This document shows, one piece after another, positions 15,278 to 24,074 of a stretch of 64,000 nucleotides of DNA. The notes below the pieces were generated by a model that did no database searches, was not told where the DNA came from, and worked only from the letters and a program-made list of their open reading frames with translations. The DNA is from Solimonas fluminis. GTDB lineage: Bacteria; Pseudomonadota; Gammaproteobacteria; Nevskiales; Nevskiaceae. The stretch covers positions 44,648 to 108,647 of the forward strand of contig NZ_PSNW01000015.1 of the NCBI RefSeq assembly GCF_002930645.1, in the 5' to 3' direction. Position 1 is the stretch's first letter. Every line of letters begins with the position of its first letter. The translations under genes and the position numbers were made by a program.

Positions 15278-17133
15278 GAGGTCTCTCCCTTCCCGGGTTC
15301 CGTTCCAGACTCGTACGCAGGCTCGTAGAGCTGCACGTCCTGCGCCCTGCCCTTCACCTTAAACGAACCCCGTGGCGCAAACCGGAACTGCGTCGCGCAA
15401 GCCTCCATGGTGTCGCTGGAGACCAGGATGCGGGCCACTCCCTTGGTCAGTCCCTCCACCCGGCTGGCCAGGTTCACGGTGTCGCCGATGGCCGTGTAGT
15501 CCAGCTTCTGCTCGGCGCCGATGAAGCCCACCACCGCCGTGCCGGAATGGATGCCGATACCCACGTCGAAATCGCCCGCCGCCGCGCCCAGCTCCTCGCG
15601 GAAGGCCAGCAGCTCGCGCTGCATGTCCAGGGCGCAGGCCACGGCCCGCTGCGCATGCTGCGCGTCGGGGATCGGCGCCCCCCAGAAGGCCATGATGCAG
15701 TCGCCGATGAACTTGTCGAGCGTTCCGCCATGGCGGAACACCACCGCCACCTGGCGCGAGAAGTAGCGGTTCAGCAGTTCCACGATCTCCTGCGGCGGCC
15801 GCGTCTCCGACAGCGAGGTGAAGCCGCGGATGTCCGAGAACAGCACGCTGACCTCGTGCTGGCGGCCCGACAGCGACTCCACGGTCTCGCCCCGCTCCAT
15901 CAGCTGGTTGACCACCACCGGATTGAGGAAGCGCCCGAACAGCTGCACCGCCTGGCGCCGCGCGCGGCGCTCGCGCAGGTATTCCAGCAGGGCGGCGCTG
16001 AAGTAGAAGGCCCAGGCGAAGCCCAGCGGCAGCAGCACCGGCAGCAGCCACAGCCGCGGCACCGCGGCCCAGGCGCCGGCCAGCAGCGCCGTGCTGACCA
16101 CGGCGAACGCGACGCCGATCGCCAGCGCATGGCCGCGCCGGTGGAAGGCCAGCCACAGCAGCGCGATCAGCAGCAGCGCCAGCAGCGGCGCCGCCCAGGC
16201 CGGCGGCCGCTGCATCCAGCGGCCATGCTTGAGGTTGTCCAGCGCGGTGGCCAGGATCTCCACGCCCGGGTAGCGGTTGGCCAGCGGCGTCACGCGCAGG
16301 TCGTGCAGCATCGAGGCGGCGGAGCCGATGATGACGATGCGGTCGCGGAACTCGTCGGCAGGCCGCTGCCGCTGGCGCCGCAGCAGGTCGGCATGAAGGT
16401 CGGCAAACGAGACATGCCGGTAGCCGATGCCGCCACCCCCGCGCCAGTGCAGCAGCAGCGATTCGCCGGGCGGCACGGCCCAGCCGAGGTCGGCGGCGAT
16501 CCGCACCGGCAGCGAGGGAAATTCCCAGCCCTGCACGTTCATGCGCAGCAGGTAGGCGCGGCCGACACCGTCGGACTCTTCCTCGAAGTTGATCAGGCCG
16601 GTGCGCCAGGCCTCCGGCGGCAGCACCAGCGGCGGCAGCAGCATGGCGCGGGCATCGTCCCGCGCCGCGGCCGTCGGATGCGCCCCCATCGGCGGGCCGA
16701 ACTGCGACAGCGGCACGCCCCGCGCGTCGTCCTGCGCCGACAGCCGCAGGCTCGGCACGTAGACGCGCGGCTGGTCGCGCAGCAGGTCGGCCAGGGCCTG
16801 GTCGCTGTCGGGCCGGTCGATGTCGCGCTCGGAGAAGGACAGGTCGAACACCACCGCCGCCGGCTGCTGCGCCAGCAGGCCCGGCAGCATCTCGGCGTAG
16901 ATCGCGCGCGGCCAGGGCCAGCGGCCGTAGTCGTCCTGCAGGCGCGCCAGGCTGGCCTCGTCGATGTCGACGATGACGATGCCGGGATCGGGGGCAAGGC
17001 GCGCGGCATGCGCGCGCACGAAGGCGTCGGACAGGCGGTGCTCCAGGCCGGCGCCCAGGTGCAGCAGGCCCAGTTCCAGCAGCGCCAGCGCCGCGAGCAG
17101 CAGGGCCGCGGCGTTCAGCGAGCGATTCGCCAT
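15274..17133 (-). CDS. CHASE2-domain class III adenylate/guanylate cyclase
   Basis: A 619-residue membrane receptor. After an N-terminal helix it has an extracytoplasmic CHASE2 sensor (about 30-320), then three helices (about 320-390). The cytoplasmic cyclase domain (about 425-600) has metal-binding aspartates in LFSDIRGFTSL and KFIGDCIMAFWGAP, and LDYTAIGDTVNLASRVEG near the active site. The Lys in LDKFIGD and the Asp in LDYT fit an ATP-using enzyme, so cAMP is the likely product. It is followed by the coupled SH3 gene and preceded by bioB at 27 bases. Confidence 0.88.
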   Translation of the reverse strand: MANRSLNAAALLLAALALLELGLLHLGAGLEHRLSDAFVRAHAARLAPDPGIVIVDIDEASLARLQDDYGRWPWPRAIYAEMLPGLLAQQPAAVVFDLSFSERDIDRPDSDQALADLLRDQPRVYVPSLRLSAQDDARGVPLSQFGPPMGAHPTAAARDDARAMLLPPLVLPPEAWRTGLINFEEESDGVGRAYLLRMNVQGWEFPSLPVRIAADLGWAVPPGESLLLHWRGGGGIGYRHVSFADLHADLLRRQRQRPADEFRDRIVIIGSAASMLHDLRVTPLANRYPGVEILATALDNLKHGRWMQRPPAWAAPLLALLLIALLWLAFHRRGHALAIGVAFAVVSTALLAGAWAAVPRLWLLPVLLPLGFAWAFYFSAALLEYLRERRARRQAVQLFGRFLNPVVVNQLMERGETVESLSGRQHEVSVLFSDIRGFTSLSETRPPQEIVELLNRYFSRQVAVVFRHGGTLDKFIGDCIMAFWGAPIPDAQHAQRAVACALDMQRELLAFREELGAAAGDFDVGIGIHSGTAVVGFIGAEQKLDYTAIGDTVNLASRVEGLTKGVARILVSSDTMEACATQFRFAPRGSFKVKGRAQDVQLYEPAYESGTEPGKGETS

Positions 17134-17160
17134 GGTCGCGGCCCGGTCAGCGCGGGAGCC

Positions 17161-18264
17161 TTACTCGGCGCGGGCCGCCTGCGACGAGCCGCAGCCCCCG
17201 GCCATCATCGCCGGCGGCGCCTCGTGCTCATGGTGGTGCTCGTGACCGCAGCAGCCATGCCCCTCTTCATGCGGGTGTGCATCCCCTGCGGCAGCGGGAA
17301 CGGGCTCGAAGCTGCCGCCTTCCGGCTCGATGCCCAGGCGCGCGAACAGCGCGCGGTCCTTGGCGTTCTGCGGATTCTGCGTGGTCAGCAGCTTCTCGCC
17401 GTAGAAGATCGAGTTGGCGCCGGCCAGGAAGCACAGCGACTGCAGCTCCTCGGTCATCGCCGTGCGGCCGGCGGAGAGGCGCACGTAGGACTTGGGCATC
17501 AGCACGCGGGCCACCGCGATGGTGCGCACGAACTCCAGCGGGTGCAGGGCCTCGGCGCCCTTGAGCGGCGTACCCTCGACCTGCACCAGGTTGTTGATGG
17601 GCACCGACTCCGGGTGCGGGGTCATGATGGCGAGCTGGCGCAGCAGCTCGGCGCGGTCCTGCTTCTCCTCGCCCATGCCGACGATGCCGCCGCAGCAGAC
17701 CTTCACGCCGGCGCTGCGCACGTGCTGCAGCGTATCCAGGCGGTCCTGGTAGGTGCGGGTGGTGATGATCTTGCCGTAGAACTCCGGCGAGGTATCGAGA
17801 TTGTGGTTGTAGTAGTCCAGGCCGGCGTCGGCCAGCTTCTGCGCCTGGTGCTCCTTGAGCATGCCCAGCGTCAGGCAGGTCTCCAGGCCCATGGCCTTCA
17901 CGCCCTTGACCATGTCCTCGACCTTGGCCAGGTCGCGGTCCTTCGGGGAGCGCCAGGCGGCGCCCATGCAGAAGCGCGAGGCGCCGTTGGCCTTGGCCTC
18001 GCGGGCCGCCTCCAGCACCGCGTCCACGTCCATCAGCGGCTCCTTCTTGAGGCCGGTGTTGAAGCGCACCGACTGCGGGCAGTAGCCGCAGTCCTCCGGA
18101 CAGGCGCCGGTCTTGATCGAGAGCAGGGTCGACAGCTGCACCTTGTTGGCGTCGAAGTGCTGGCGGTGCAGACTCTGGGCACGGAACAGCAGGTCGTTGA
18201 ACGGCAACTCGAACAGGGCCTGGACCTCTTCGCGGGTCCAGTCGTGGCGCAGATCGGTACTCAT
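17161..18264 (-). CDS. bioB: Biotin synthase
   Basis: A radical SAM enzyme that inserts sulfur into dethiobiotin, using a [4Fe-4S] and a [2Fe-2S] cluster. The 367-residue protein has the radical SAM motif C55-x3-C59-x2-C62 ([13 protein letters not shown]), followed by YYNHNLDTS and [10 protein letters not shown]. The last 45 residues form an unusual tail rich in His, Cys and Glu that is longer than in E. coli BioB. It is the first gene of the biotin operon, behind a promoter that overlaps a BirA-like site, and is divergent from the ComF gene. Confidence 0.95.
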   Translation of the reverse strand: MSTDLRHDWTREEVQALFELPFNDLLFRAQSLHRQHFDANKVQLSTLLSIKTGACPEDCGYCPQSVRFNTGLKKEPLMDVDAVLEAAREAKANGASRFCMGAAWRSPKDRDLAKVEDMVKGVKAMGLETCLTLGMLKEHQAQKLADAGLDYYNHNLDTSPEFYGKIITTRTYQDRLDTLQHVRSAGVKVCCGGIVGMGEEKQDRAELLRQLAIMTPHPESVPINNLVQVEGTPLKGAEALHPLEFVRTIAVARVLMPKSYVRLSAGRTAMTEELQSLCFLAGANSIFYGEKLLTTQNPQNAKDRALFARLGIEPEGGSFEPVPAAAGDAHPHEEGHGCCGHEHHHEHEAPPAMMAGGCGSSQAARAE

Positions 18265-18293
18265 GAAAGGCTTCCCTATGAATCGTGGGCGGC

Positions 18294-18322
18294 AGTGTCG
18301 GGGCGGACCCCGGGGTTGTCAA
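18294..18322 (-). promoter_or_regulatory. Sigma70-type promoter of bioB
   Basis: On the minus strand a perfect TTGACA -35 box (18317-18322) lies 17 bases before GACACT (18294-18299). Transcription would start about 20-25 bases before the bioB ATG. The -35 box lies inside a GGTTGACAA half-site. Confidence 0.55.
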
Positions 18323-18349
18323 CCAAAAGGCCTGCCGCATGATTGACGG
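18316..18349. promoter_or_regulatory. Candidate BirA (biotin repressor) operator
   Basis: TTGTCAACC (18316-18324) matches the TTGTAAACC half of the enterobacterial bio operator at eight of nine bases. After 16 bases comes GATTGACGG, a weaker copy (six of nine) of the inverted half GGTTGACAA. It overlaps the bioB -35 box, so bound BirA would block bioB transcription. The far half lies over the ComF start codon. This is a sequence match only. Confidence 0.45.
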
Positions 18350-19001
18350 ATGGCTGGGGGCCCTGTTTCCGGCCGTCTGCACCTGGTGCGGCACCCCCGG
18401 CAGCGACGCCTGCCCGGACTGCCAGGCCGGCCTGCCCTGGAACGACCCGGCCTGCCCCGGCTGCGCCCGCCCCCAGGTCCACGGCGAACGCTGCGGGCAC
18501 TGCGCCGCCAAGCCCCCGCCCTTCGACGCCGCCTGGACCGCTTTCCGCCTGGAAGTGCCTGTCCAGCAAGGAATTCATCGCCTGAAATACCAGGGGCGGC
18601 TGATCGAGGCCGCGCGCCTGGGCCGGCTGCTGGCGCCGCGCCTGCCCTCGCGCCCGGACCTGATCCTGCCGGTGCCCCTGCACCGCTGGCGCCTGGCCCG
18701 GCGGGGCTACAACCAGGCCGGGGAACTGGCCCATCACCTGGGCCGGCTGACCGGCATCGCGGTGGACCCGCGCCTGGCCGTCCGGCGCCGCGCCACCCCC
18801 GACCAGATCGGCCTGACCGCCGTGGAGCGCCGCCGCAACCTGCGCGGCGCCTTCCATATAAGGAGTGCGCTCGACGGCCTGCACCTGGCCCTGCTGGACG
18901 ACGTCATGACCACCGGCGCCACCCTGTCCGAACTGGCCCGGGCCTGCCGGCAGGCCGGGGCCGCCCGGATCGAGGCCTGGGCGGTGGCCCGCACCGCATG
19001 A
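18339..19001 (+). CDS. ComF family phosphoribosyltransferase-like protein
   Basis: A 220-residue protein with an N-terminal double zinc-finger region (CTWCG, CPDC, CPGC, CGHC, within residues 11-50) and a C-terminal type I PRT fold. The PRPP-binding motif is LALLDDVMTTGATLSE; LPVPLHRWRLARRGYNQA precedes it. ComF proteins are linked to uptake and processing of DNA in competent bacteria and are often found beside bioB in proteobacteria. AAAGG upstream supports the ATG at 18339. It is divergent from bioB, with a 74-base shared promoter region. Confidence 0.88.
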   Translation: MIDGWLGALFPAVCTWCGTPGSDACPDCQAGLPWNDPACPGCARPQVHGERCGHCAAKPPPFDAAWTAFRLEVPVQQGIHRLKYQGRLIEAARLGRLLAPRLPSRPDLILPVPLHRWRLARRGYNQAGELAHHLGRLTGIAVDPRLAVRRRATPDQIGLTAVERRRNLRGAFHIRSALDGLHLALLDDVMTTGATLSELARACRQAGAARIEAWAVARTA

Positions 19002-19075
19002 GCAGGCAGAAAGCGCCGCCAGGCCTCACAATCCGCGCCCCGCGCCGTCCGGAGCGGGCCGCCCCAAGGTGATCC

Positions 19076-20470
19076 GTGGACAATCAGCCGCCCTCGCAGC
19101 CCTTCAACCGCCTGCCCCTGCACCCCGCCCTGCTGCAGGCGCTGGACTCGCTGGAATACCGGCAGATGACGCCGATCCAGGCGCTGAGCCTGCCGCTGAT
19201 CCTGGAAGGCCGCGACGTGATCGGCCAGGCCCGCACCGGCAGCGGCAAGACGGCGGCCTACGGCCTGGGGCTGCTGTCGCGCATCGATCCCGACCTGAAG
19301 CAGCTGCAGGCCCTGGTGCTGTGCCCGACCCGCGAACTGGCGGACCAGATCGCCAAGGAAATCCGCCGGCTGGCGCGCTGCCTGCCCAACATCAAGCTGA
19401 CGGTGCTGGGCGGCGGCATCTCCAAGCGGCCGCAGCTGGCCTCGCTGGAACACGCGCCGCATATCGTGGTGGGCATGGCCGGGCGCGTGCAGGAACTGCT
19501 GACCGAGGGCGCGATGAAGCTCGACCAGCTGCGCGTGCTGGTGCTGGACGAGGCCGACCGCATGCTCGACGCCGATTTCGAGCAGGCCAGCCGCGCGATC
19601 ATCGAGCAGTCGCCGAAGACGCGGCAGACGCTGTTCTTCTCCGCCACCTTCCCCGACGCGGTGCGCGCCGTCAGCCGGCGCCTGCAGAAGGACCCGGCGG
19701 AGGCACGCACCGACCTCGCCGCCGCGCCGGCGCAGGTCGAGCAGGTGTTCTACGAAGTGGATGCCTCGCGCCGCCTCGACGCGCTGGCCCACCTGCTGAG
19801 CACGCGGCAGCCCGAGTCCGCCCTGGTGTTCTGCTATACGAAGAACGACGCGCAGGAGGTGGAGACGCAGCTGCGCAAGCGCGGCTTCGCGGTACTCTCC
19901 CTGCACGGCGACATCGACCAGCGCGAGCGCGACGAGATGCTGGTGCGCTTCGCCAACGGCAGCGCGCGCGTGCTGGTGGCCACCGACATCGCGGCGCGCG
20001 GCCTGGACATCAGGAACCTCGCCTGCGTGATCAGCTACGAGCTGCCGGCCGACCCCGACGCTCACGTGCACCGCGTGGGCCGCACCGGACGTGCCGGCGC
20101 CAGCGGCCTGGCCCTGCATCTGTTCAGCGGGCGCGAACACGCCCGCGTGACGGCCATCGAGCAGCGCCTCGGAACCAAAGTGGAAGTGCAGCGCCTGGCC
20201 GCCGGCAGCTTCTCTCCCGACAAGCCCCTGAAGCCCACGGTGGTGACGCTCTGCGTCGACGGCGGCCGCAGCGACAAGCTGCGCCCCGGCGACCTGCTCG
20301 GCGCCCTGACCGGCGATGCCGGCATCCCCAACGGCGCCATCGGCAAGATCAATACCTACGACACCCGCACCTACTTCGCCATCGACATCAAGCTGGCGAA
20401 GAAGGCCCTGGACGGCCTGCGCAGCAACAAGATCAAGGGCCGGAAATTCCGCGTGCGGGAGATTGTCTGA
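19076..20470 (+). CDS. dbpA: DEAD-box ATP-dependent RNA helicase DbpA
   Basis: A 464-residue helicase acting in large ribosomal subunit assembly. Motifs are ARTGSGKT (Walker A), PTRELADQ, the DEAD box VLDEADRMLD, FFSATF, ARGLDIRN and HRVGRTGRAG. The C-terminal DbpA RNA-binding domain (about 390-464) shows GGRSDKLRPGDLLGAL, which targets DbpA to a 23S rRNA hairpin. The conserved TPGR motif reads MAGRV here. The start codon is GTG at 19076 with AAGG upstream. It follows ComF by 74 bases on the same strand. Confidence 0.93.
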   Translation: MDNQPPSQPFNRLPLHPALLQALDSLEYRQMTPIQALSLPLILEGRDVIGQARTGSGKTAAYGLGLLSRIDPDLKQLQALVLCPTRELADQIAKEIRRLARCLPNIKLTVLGGGISKRPQLASLEHAPHIVVGMAGRVQELLTEGAMKLDQLRVLVLDEADRMLDADFEQASRAIIEQSPKTRQTLFFSATFPDAVRAVSRRLQKDPAEARTDLAAAPAQVEQVFYEVDASRRLDALAHLLSTRQPESALVFCYTKNDAQEVETQLRKRGFAVLSLHGDIDQRERDEMLVRFANGSARVLVATDIAARGLDIRNLACVISYELPADPDAHVHRVGRTGRAGASGLALHLFSGREHARVTAIEQRLGTKVEVQRLAAGSFSPDKPLKPTVVTLCVDGGRSDKLRPGDLLGALTGDAGIPNGAIGKINTYDTRTYFAIDIKLAKKALDGLRSNKIKGRKFRVREIV

Positions 20471-20498
20471 GCTTCACCGACGCAAGGAGGCAATACGC

Positions 20499-20993
20499 AT
20501 GGAACGCATCCAGACCATCACCCCCTGCCTGTGGTTCGACGACCAGGGCGAGGAGGCCGCGAAGTTCTACATCTCCATCTTCCCCAACTCGCGCATCCTG
20601 CAGGTGGCGCACTTCACCGAAGCCGGGCATGAGTTCCACCAGAAGGAACCCGGCAGCGTGATGACGGTGGAGTTCGAGCTGGACGGGCAGAGGTTCACCG
20701 CGCTCAATGGCGGCCCGATGTTCAAGTTCACCGAGGCGGTGTCGCTGCAGGTGAATTGCCGCACGCAGGAGGATATCGACCATTACTGGCTCAGCCTCTC
20801 CGAGGGCGGCGATCCGGAGGCCCAGCAGTGCGGCTGGCTCAAGGACCGCCATGGCCTCTCCTGGCAGATCGTGCCGGCGCAGATGGGCGAGTGGATGAAA
20901 GGCACGGATCTGCAGTGCACGCGCGTGATAAGCACGATGCTGAAGATGAAGAAGCTCGACATCGCGGCGCTGCAGGAGGCCTATGACGGCTGA
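20499..20993 (+). CDS. PhnB-like VOC family protein
   Basis: A 164-residue protein of the vicinal oxygen chelate (glyoxalase-like) superfamily, PhnB/3-demethylubiquinone methyltransferase-like type. Signatures are TPCLWFDDQGEEAAKFYIS, VMTVEFELDGQRFTALNGG and WLKDRHGLSWQIVP. These proteins are often misnamed as methyltransferases; their true role is usually unknown. AAGGAGG eight bases before the ATG at 20499 is a near-perfect ribosome binding site. It lies 28 bases after dbpA and is probably co-transcribed. A long hairpin follows. Confidence 0.85.
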   Translation: MERIQTITPCLWFDDQGEEAAKFYISIFPNSRILQVAHFTEAGHEFHQKEPGSVMTVEFELDGQRFTALNGGPMFKFTEAVSLQVNCRTQEDIDHYWLSLSEGGDPEAQQCGWLKDRHGLSWQIVPAQMGEWMKGTDLQCTRVISTMLKMKKLDIAALQEAYDG

Positions 20994-20998
20994 AGCAA

Positions 20999-21030
20999 CC
21001 GGCGCTACCGCGTCCTTGCGGTAGCGCCGG
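20999..21030. terminator. Long hairpin between convergent genes, possible terminator
   Basis: A perfect 13-base stem (20999-21011 with 21018-21030) has a six-base loop. It sits between the VOC gene (+) and the unknown gene at 21120 (-). No T-run follows on either strand, so terminator function is uncertain. Confidence 0.5.
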
Positions 21031-21119
21031 AAAAGGCGGGCACGGATCGCCGGCGCCCCGAGGACGTCCCAACGCACCGCGACAGCGGCGGCGACCCGTG
21101 ACCCATTGAGCGCAAAGGT

Positions 21120-22073
21120 TCAGACCAGGCGCAGGCGGTAGCCGATGCGATAGGTGCCGCCGTGGGCGCTGATGTTGCCGGTGTGCTCGTCGCGCACGCC
21201 GTCGGAGCCGAGGTCGTTCTCGCTGTTGAGCCGGATCGCCACGCCGTAAGGCGAGAACACGTCGTCGTCGATGAACAGGCCGATGATCATGCCGATGGCA
21301 TCCACCACCGCGCCGGCGATGGCGCCGATGCCCGCGCCGCCGACCATGCCCGCCACCATCGTCACCACCGTGCGCAGCGCGCTGGTGATGCCGGCGGCCA
21401 CTTCGGCGTCGTCGCTGTCGGACTCCACGAGCTGGAAGATCCAGTAGAAGGTCTTGGGATAGCCCGGCGTGGTGCGCAGGCTCACCGAGCCGAAGGGCAG
21501 CTCGCCGAAGTTGCGGTAGGTGTTGTCGTGGGCGAACTCGCCGGCCACGATGGCCTTGGTGTAGTCGACGTTGCCGCTGGCCCCGATGCGGATGGCGCCC
21601 AGCACCATGTCGTCGGTACCGTCCTCCGGCGAGAACACGCCGCCGTTGGTCTCGTCCACGCAGTGCAGCTTGCGCAGGTTGAGATCCAGGCGCCGGTACT
21701 TCTGCGGCGCCGAACCGGAGCGCGGCACGGCGCCCTGGGGCAGCGCGGCGGGCTTGAAGATGATGGCGTTGGATTTCTTCAGCTCCGGCACCGCCACGCC
21801 GGTGAGCTTCTGCACCTTGGCCGTGTCCGCCGCGAGCTGCTGCAGCTTCGGGCGCATGTGCTCGAAGGTCTGCGCGTCGATGCTGCGCACGGCCGCGGCG
21901 GCCTGGTTCTCCAGCGTGTCGACATCGGCGGAAATCGCGAAGGCCTTGGGATCGGCGCGGTGCAGCAGCCCCTTGACCACCGCCGCGGTGATGCCCTGGG
22001 CGATCCTGCCCGCTTCGCGGCGCTCGGCTTCGGGAAGGGACGCCGAGGTGAATTGAGTCGCTTCAATGCTCAT
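21120..22073 (-). CDS. Hypothetical protein with glycine-rich hydrophobic hairpin
   Basis: A 317-residue protein that I do not recognise. GGAGG six bases before the ATG at 22073 is a strong start. The first 110 residues look helical and charged with no signal peptide. The middle has LDLNLRKLHCVDETNGG and several acidic turns (SPEDGTDDM). A Gly/Ala-rich hydrophobic stretch (about 230-268, around MVGGAGIGAIAGAVVDAIGM) could insert in a membrane as two short helices. The end is beta-rich with YRIGYRLRLV. It stands alone with 245 gene-free bases upstream. No immunity- or secretion-like partner is adjacent. Confidence 0.6.
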   Translation of the reverse strand: MSIEATQFTSASLPEAERREAGRIAQGITAAVVKGLLHRADPKAFAISADVDTLENQAAAAVRSIDAQTFEHMRPKLQQLAADTAKVQKLTGVAVPELKKSNAIIFKPAALPQGAVPRSGSAPQKYRRLDLNLRKLHCVDETNGGVFSPEDGTDDMVLGAIRIGASGNVDYTKAIVAGEFAHDNTYRNFGELPFGSVSLRTTPGYPKTFYWIFQLVESDSDDAEVAAGITSALRTVVTMVAGMVGGAGIGAIAGAVVDAIGMIIGLFIDDDVFSPYGVAIRLNSENDLGSDGVRDEHTGNISAHGGTYRIGYRLRLV

Positions 22074-22318
22074 GACAACCTCCAGTTCAACTCCATTGAG
22101 GAAAAGCCGGAGCCGTCGCGGACAGGCGTCGTTGGGAGGTCGTGGGCGACCGACGCCGGTCATCGGGATCCGGAGCAGGCCTCTTGCCTGCGGAACCGAT
22201 TCTGGCGGCGCGCCCGAGCGATTCTGTGAAGCGGCGCTCAGTTGCGGAAATCAGCGATGAAAACTGCGGCGCAGGCCTCAGCTCACCGCAGATCGCAATG
22301 CCGCGCGAAGGCCCTGCG

Positions 22319-23164
22319 TCACATTTTCGCGTCGAGGAAGGCGGTGCCTGCGCGCACGGCGCCGCCGTCGAACAGGAAGGCGGAGATATGTCCCAGCCCG
22401 CGCTGGACATAGAGTTCGGCCGGAACATCGGCCGCATCCAGCGCGGCCTTCATCGCCTCGGCGTTCTCCACGGCCACCAGGCGGTCCCAGCCGCCGTGGT
22501 AGAGGAAGAACGGCGGGCTGCCGCGGCCGACGCGGAGCACCGGCGAGGCAGCGCTCCAGCCGGCCCGGTCGTCCGCCAGCGTCGTGCCCATGAGCTTGCC
22601 GATCAGCGGGCTGTCGGGATAGTTGCGGAAGTCCGCGGGGATGCCGCCGGCCACCACGGCCTGCACGCGATCCGCCGGAGACGTGTCGGCGGCGCCGAGC
22701 AGCGATGCCAGGTGCGCCCCGGCGGAGTAGCCCCAGGCCGCGACACGCTGCGGATCCACCTGCAGGGCCGCGTGGTTGGCCCGCAGCCAGCGCAGGGCCT
22801 GGCGTGCATCCTCGAACTGCGCCGGATGGCGGGACTGCGGCGCGAAGCGGTAGCTGATGTTCATCACGACGTAGCCGCGGCGCGCCAGGCGCCGGGCGAT
22901 GCCGTCCATGTGCTGGCGCTTGCCGCCGACCCAGCCGCCGCCGTGGATCAGCAGCACCGCCGGCTTGGCCCCGCCGATGGCGGGCCGCCAGAGGTCGGCG
23001 CGCAGTTCCGCCGGCCAGCCGTCCGGGGTGTAGCGCATATCCTTCTGGACGGCGTAGCCCACATCCATCTCCGGTGTGGTTTTCGGGGAGCCGGCGAGCC
23101 CGGTATGGGTGGCGCAACCGGCCAGCAGCAGGGCCAGCGCCAGGGTCAGGAGTTTCGTCTTCAT
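22319..23164 (-). CDS. Lipoprotein alpha/beta hydrolase (carboxylesterase type)
   Basis: A 281-residue predicted lipoprotein with the lipobox LLAGC (Cys17). The hydrolase core has the oxyanion-hole motif HGGGW, the nucleophile elbow GYSAG, and a C-terminal His in GLGHISAF. This places it with the hormone-sensitive-lipase/BD-FAE type carboxylesterases that cleave acyl esters. The start overlaps the ubiA stop by four bases (ATGA), so it is translated with ubiA. No functional tie to ubiquinone is known. The gene-free 245 bases downstream lead to the unknown gene at 22073. Confidence 0.82.
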   Translation of the reverse strand: MKTKLLTLALALLLAGCATHTGLAGSPKTTPEMDVGYAVQKDMRYTPDGWPAELRADLWRPAIGGAKPAVLLIHGGGWVGGKRQHMDGIARRLARRGYVVMNISYRFAPQSRHPAQFEDARQALRWLRANHAALQVDPQRVAAWGYSAGAHLASLLGAADTSPADRVQAVVAGGIPADFRNYPDSPLIGKLMGTTLADDRAGWSAASPVLRVGRGSPPFFLYHGGWDRLVAVENAEAMKAALDAADVPAELYVQRGLGHISAFLFDGGAVRAGTAFLDAKM

Positions 23165-24027
23165 GCCCCCACTACGTAATCCAGCGCCAATCCGATGAAG
23201 ATGGCCGCGCCGAACCAGTGATTGTTGAGGAAGGCCTGGAAGCATCGCGCCGGCTCGCGCCCGCGCGTGATCCGTTGCTGGTACACCATCAGCATCGCCG
23301 CCACGGCGATGCCGGCCTCGTAGAACAGGCCGCGGCCGGTATTGAACCCGAGTTGGATCAGCAGCAGCAGCGCCCCGCCCTGCAGCAGCGCGATGACCAG
23401 CCGGTCGTGCCGGCCGAACAGGATGGCGCTGGACTTCACGCCGATGCGCAGGTCGTCCTGCCGGTCCACCATCGCGTACCAGGTGTCGTAGGCAATGACC
23501 CAGGCGACGTTGGCGGCCATCAGCGGCAGGGCCAGGGCCCAGTCCACCTCGGGCCGCACCGCGGCGAAGGCCATCGGGATGCCCCAGGAGAAGGCCAGGC
23601 CCAGCACCGCCTGGGGGATCGAGATCCAGCGCTTCATGAACGGATAGGCCGCCGCCAGCATCACCGCCGGCACCGACCACAGCACCACCGGGAGGTTGCG
23701 CAGCGACAGCAGCAGGGCCAGGGCCAGCAGGCAGACACCGGCGAACAGGGCCAGGGCCTCGCGCGGACGGACCCGGCCGGCCGCCAGGGGCCGCTCCCGG
23801 GTGCGGGCCACGTGCGGGTCGAAGTCCCTGTCCGCGAAGTCATTGATGGCACAGCCGGCCGAGCGCATCAGCACCGTGCCGAGGACGAAAACGACGAAGA
23901 CCGGCAGGGGCGGCGGGCCGCCGGCGGCGAACCACAGGGCCCAGAGCGTGGGCCAGAGCAGCAGGTAGATGCCGATGGGCCGGTCCAGGCGCATCAGGCG
24001 GGCATAGTCTGTCAGTTTCGGGTACAT
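23161..24027 (-). CDS. ubiA: 4-hydroxybenzoate polyprenyltransferase
   Basis: An inner-membrane prenyltransferase that attaches the polyprenyl chain to 4-hydroxybenzoate in ubiquinone synthesis. The 288-residue protein has about eight membrane helices. Its two metal/prenyl-diphosphate motifs are INDFADRDFD (Asn62, Asp66, Asp70) and AYDTWYAMVDRQDD. RLDRPIGIYLLLWPTLWAL at the N-terminus is diagnostic of UbiA. No ubiC is next to it. It is divergent from the MerR gene with only 47 bases between the starts. Confidence 0.95.
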   Translation of the reverse strand: MYPKLTDYARLMRLDRPIGIYLLLWPTLWALWFAAGGPPPLPVFVVFVLGTVLMRSAGCAINDFADRDFDPHVARTRERPLAAGRVRPREALALFAGVCLLALALLLSLRNLPVVLWSVPAVMLAAAYPFMKRWISIPQAVLGLAFSWGIPMAFAAVRPEVDWALALPLMAANVAWVIAYDTWYAMVDRQDDLRIGVKSSAILFGRHDRLVIALLQGGALLLLIQLGFNTGRGLFYEAGIAVAAMLMVYQQRITRGREPARCFQAFLNNHWFGAAIFIGLALDYVVGA

Positions 24028-24062
24028 GCCAGGGGATGGGTAAAAAAGTCGCGCGGCTGCGC

Positions 24063-24068
24063 TATCAT
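24063..24068 (+). promoter_or_regulatory. Possible -10 box for a leaderless MerR transcript
   Basis: TATCAT lies six bases before the MerR ATG, and no ribosome binding site is present. This fits transcription starting at or next to the ATG. The -35 region is weak (GTAAAA). Confidence 0.3.
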
Positions 24069-24074
24069 CTTGGC

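Noticed and set aside
15547..18342. Open frame of 931 codons on the plus strand
   Set aside because: Antisense to the cyclase and bioB; composition rich in Arg, Gln and His with no family motif.
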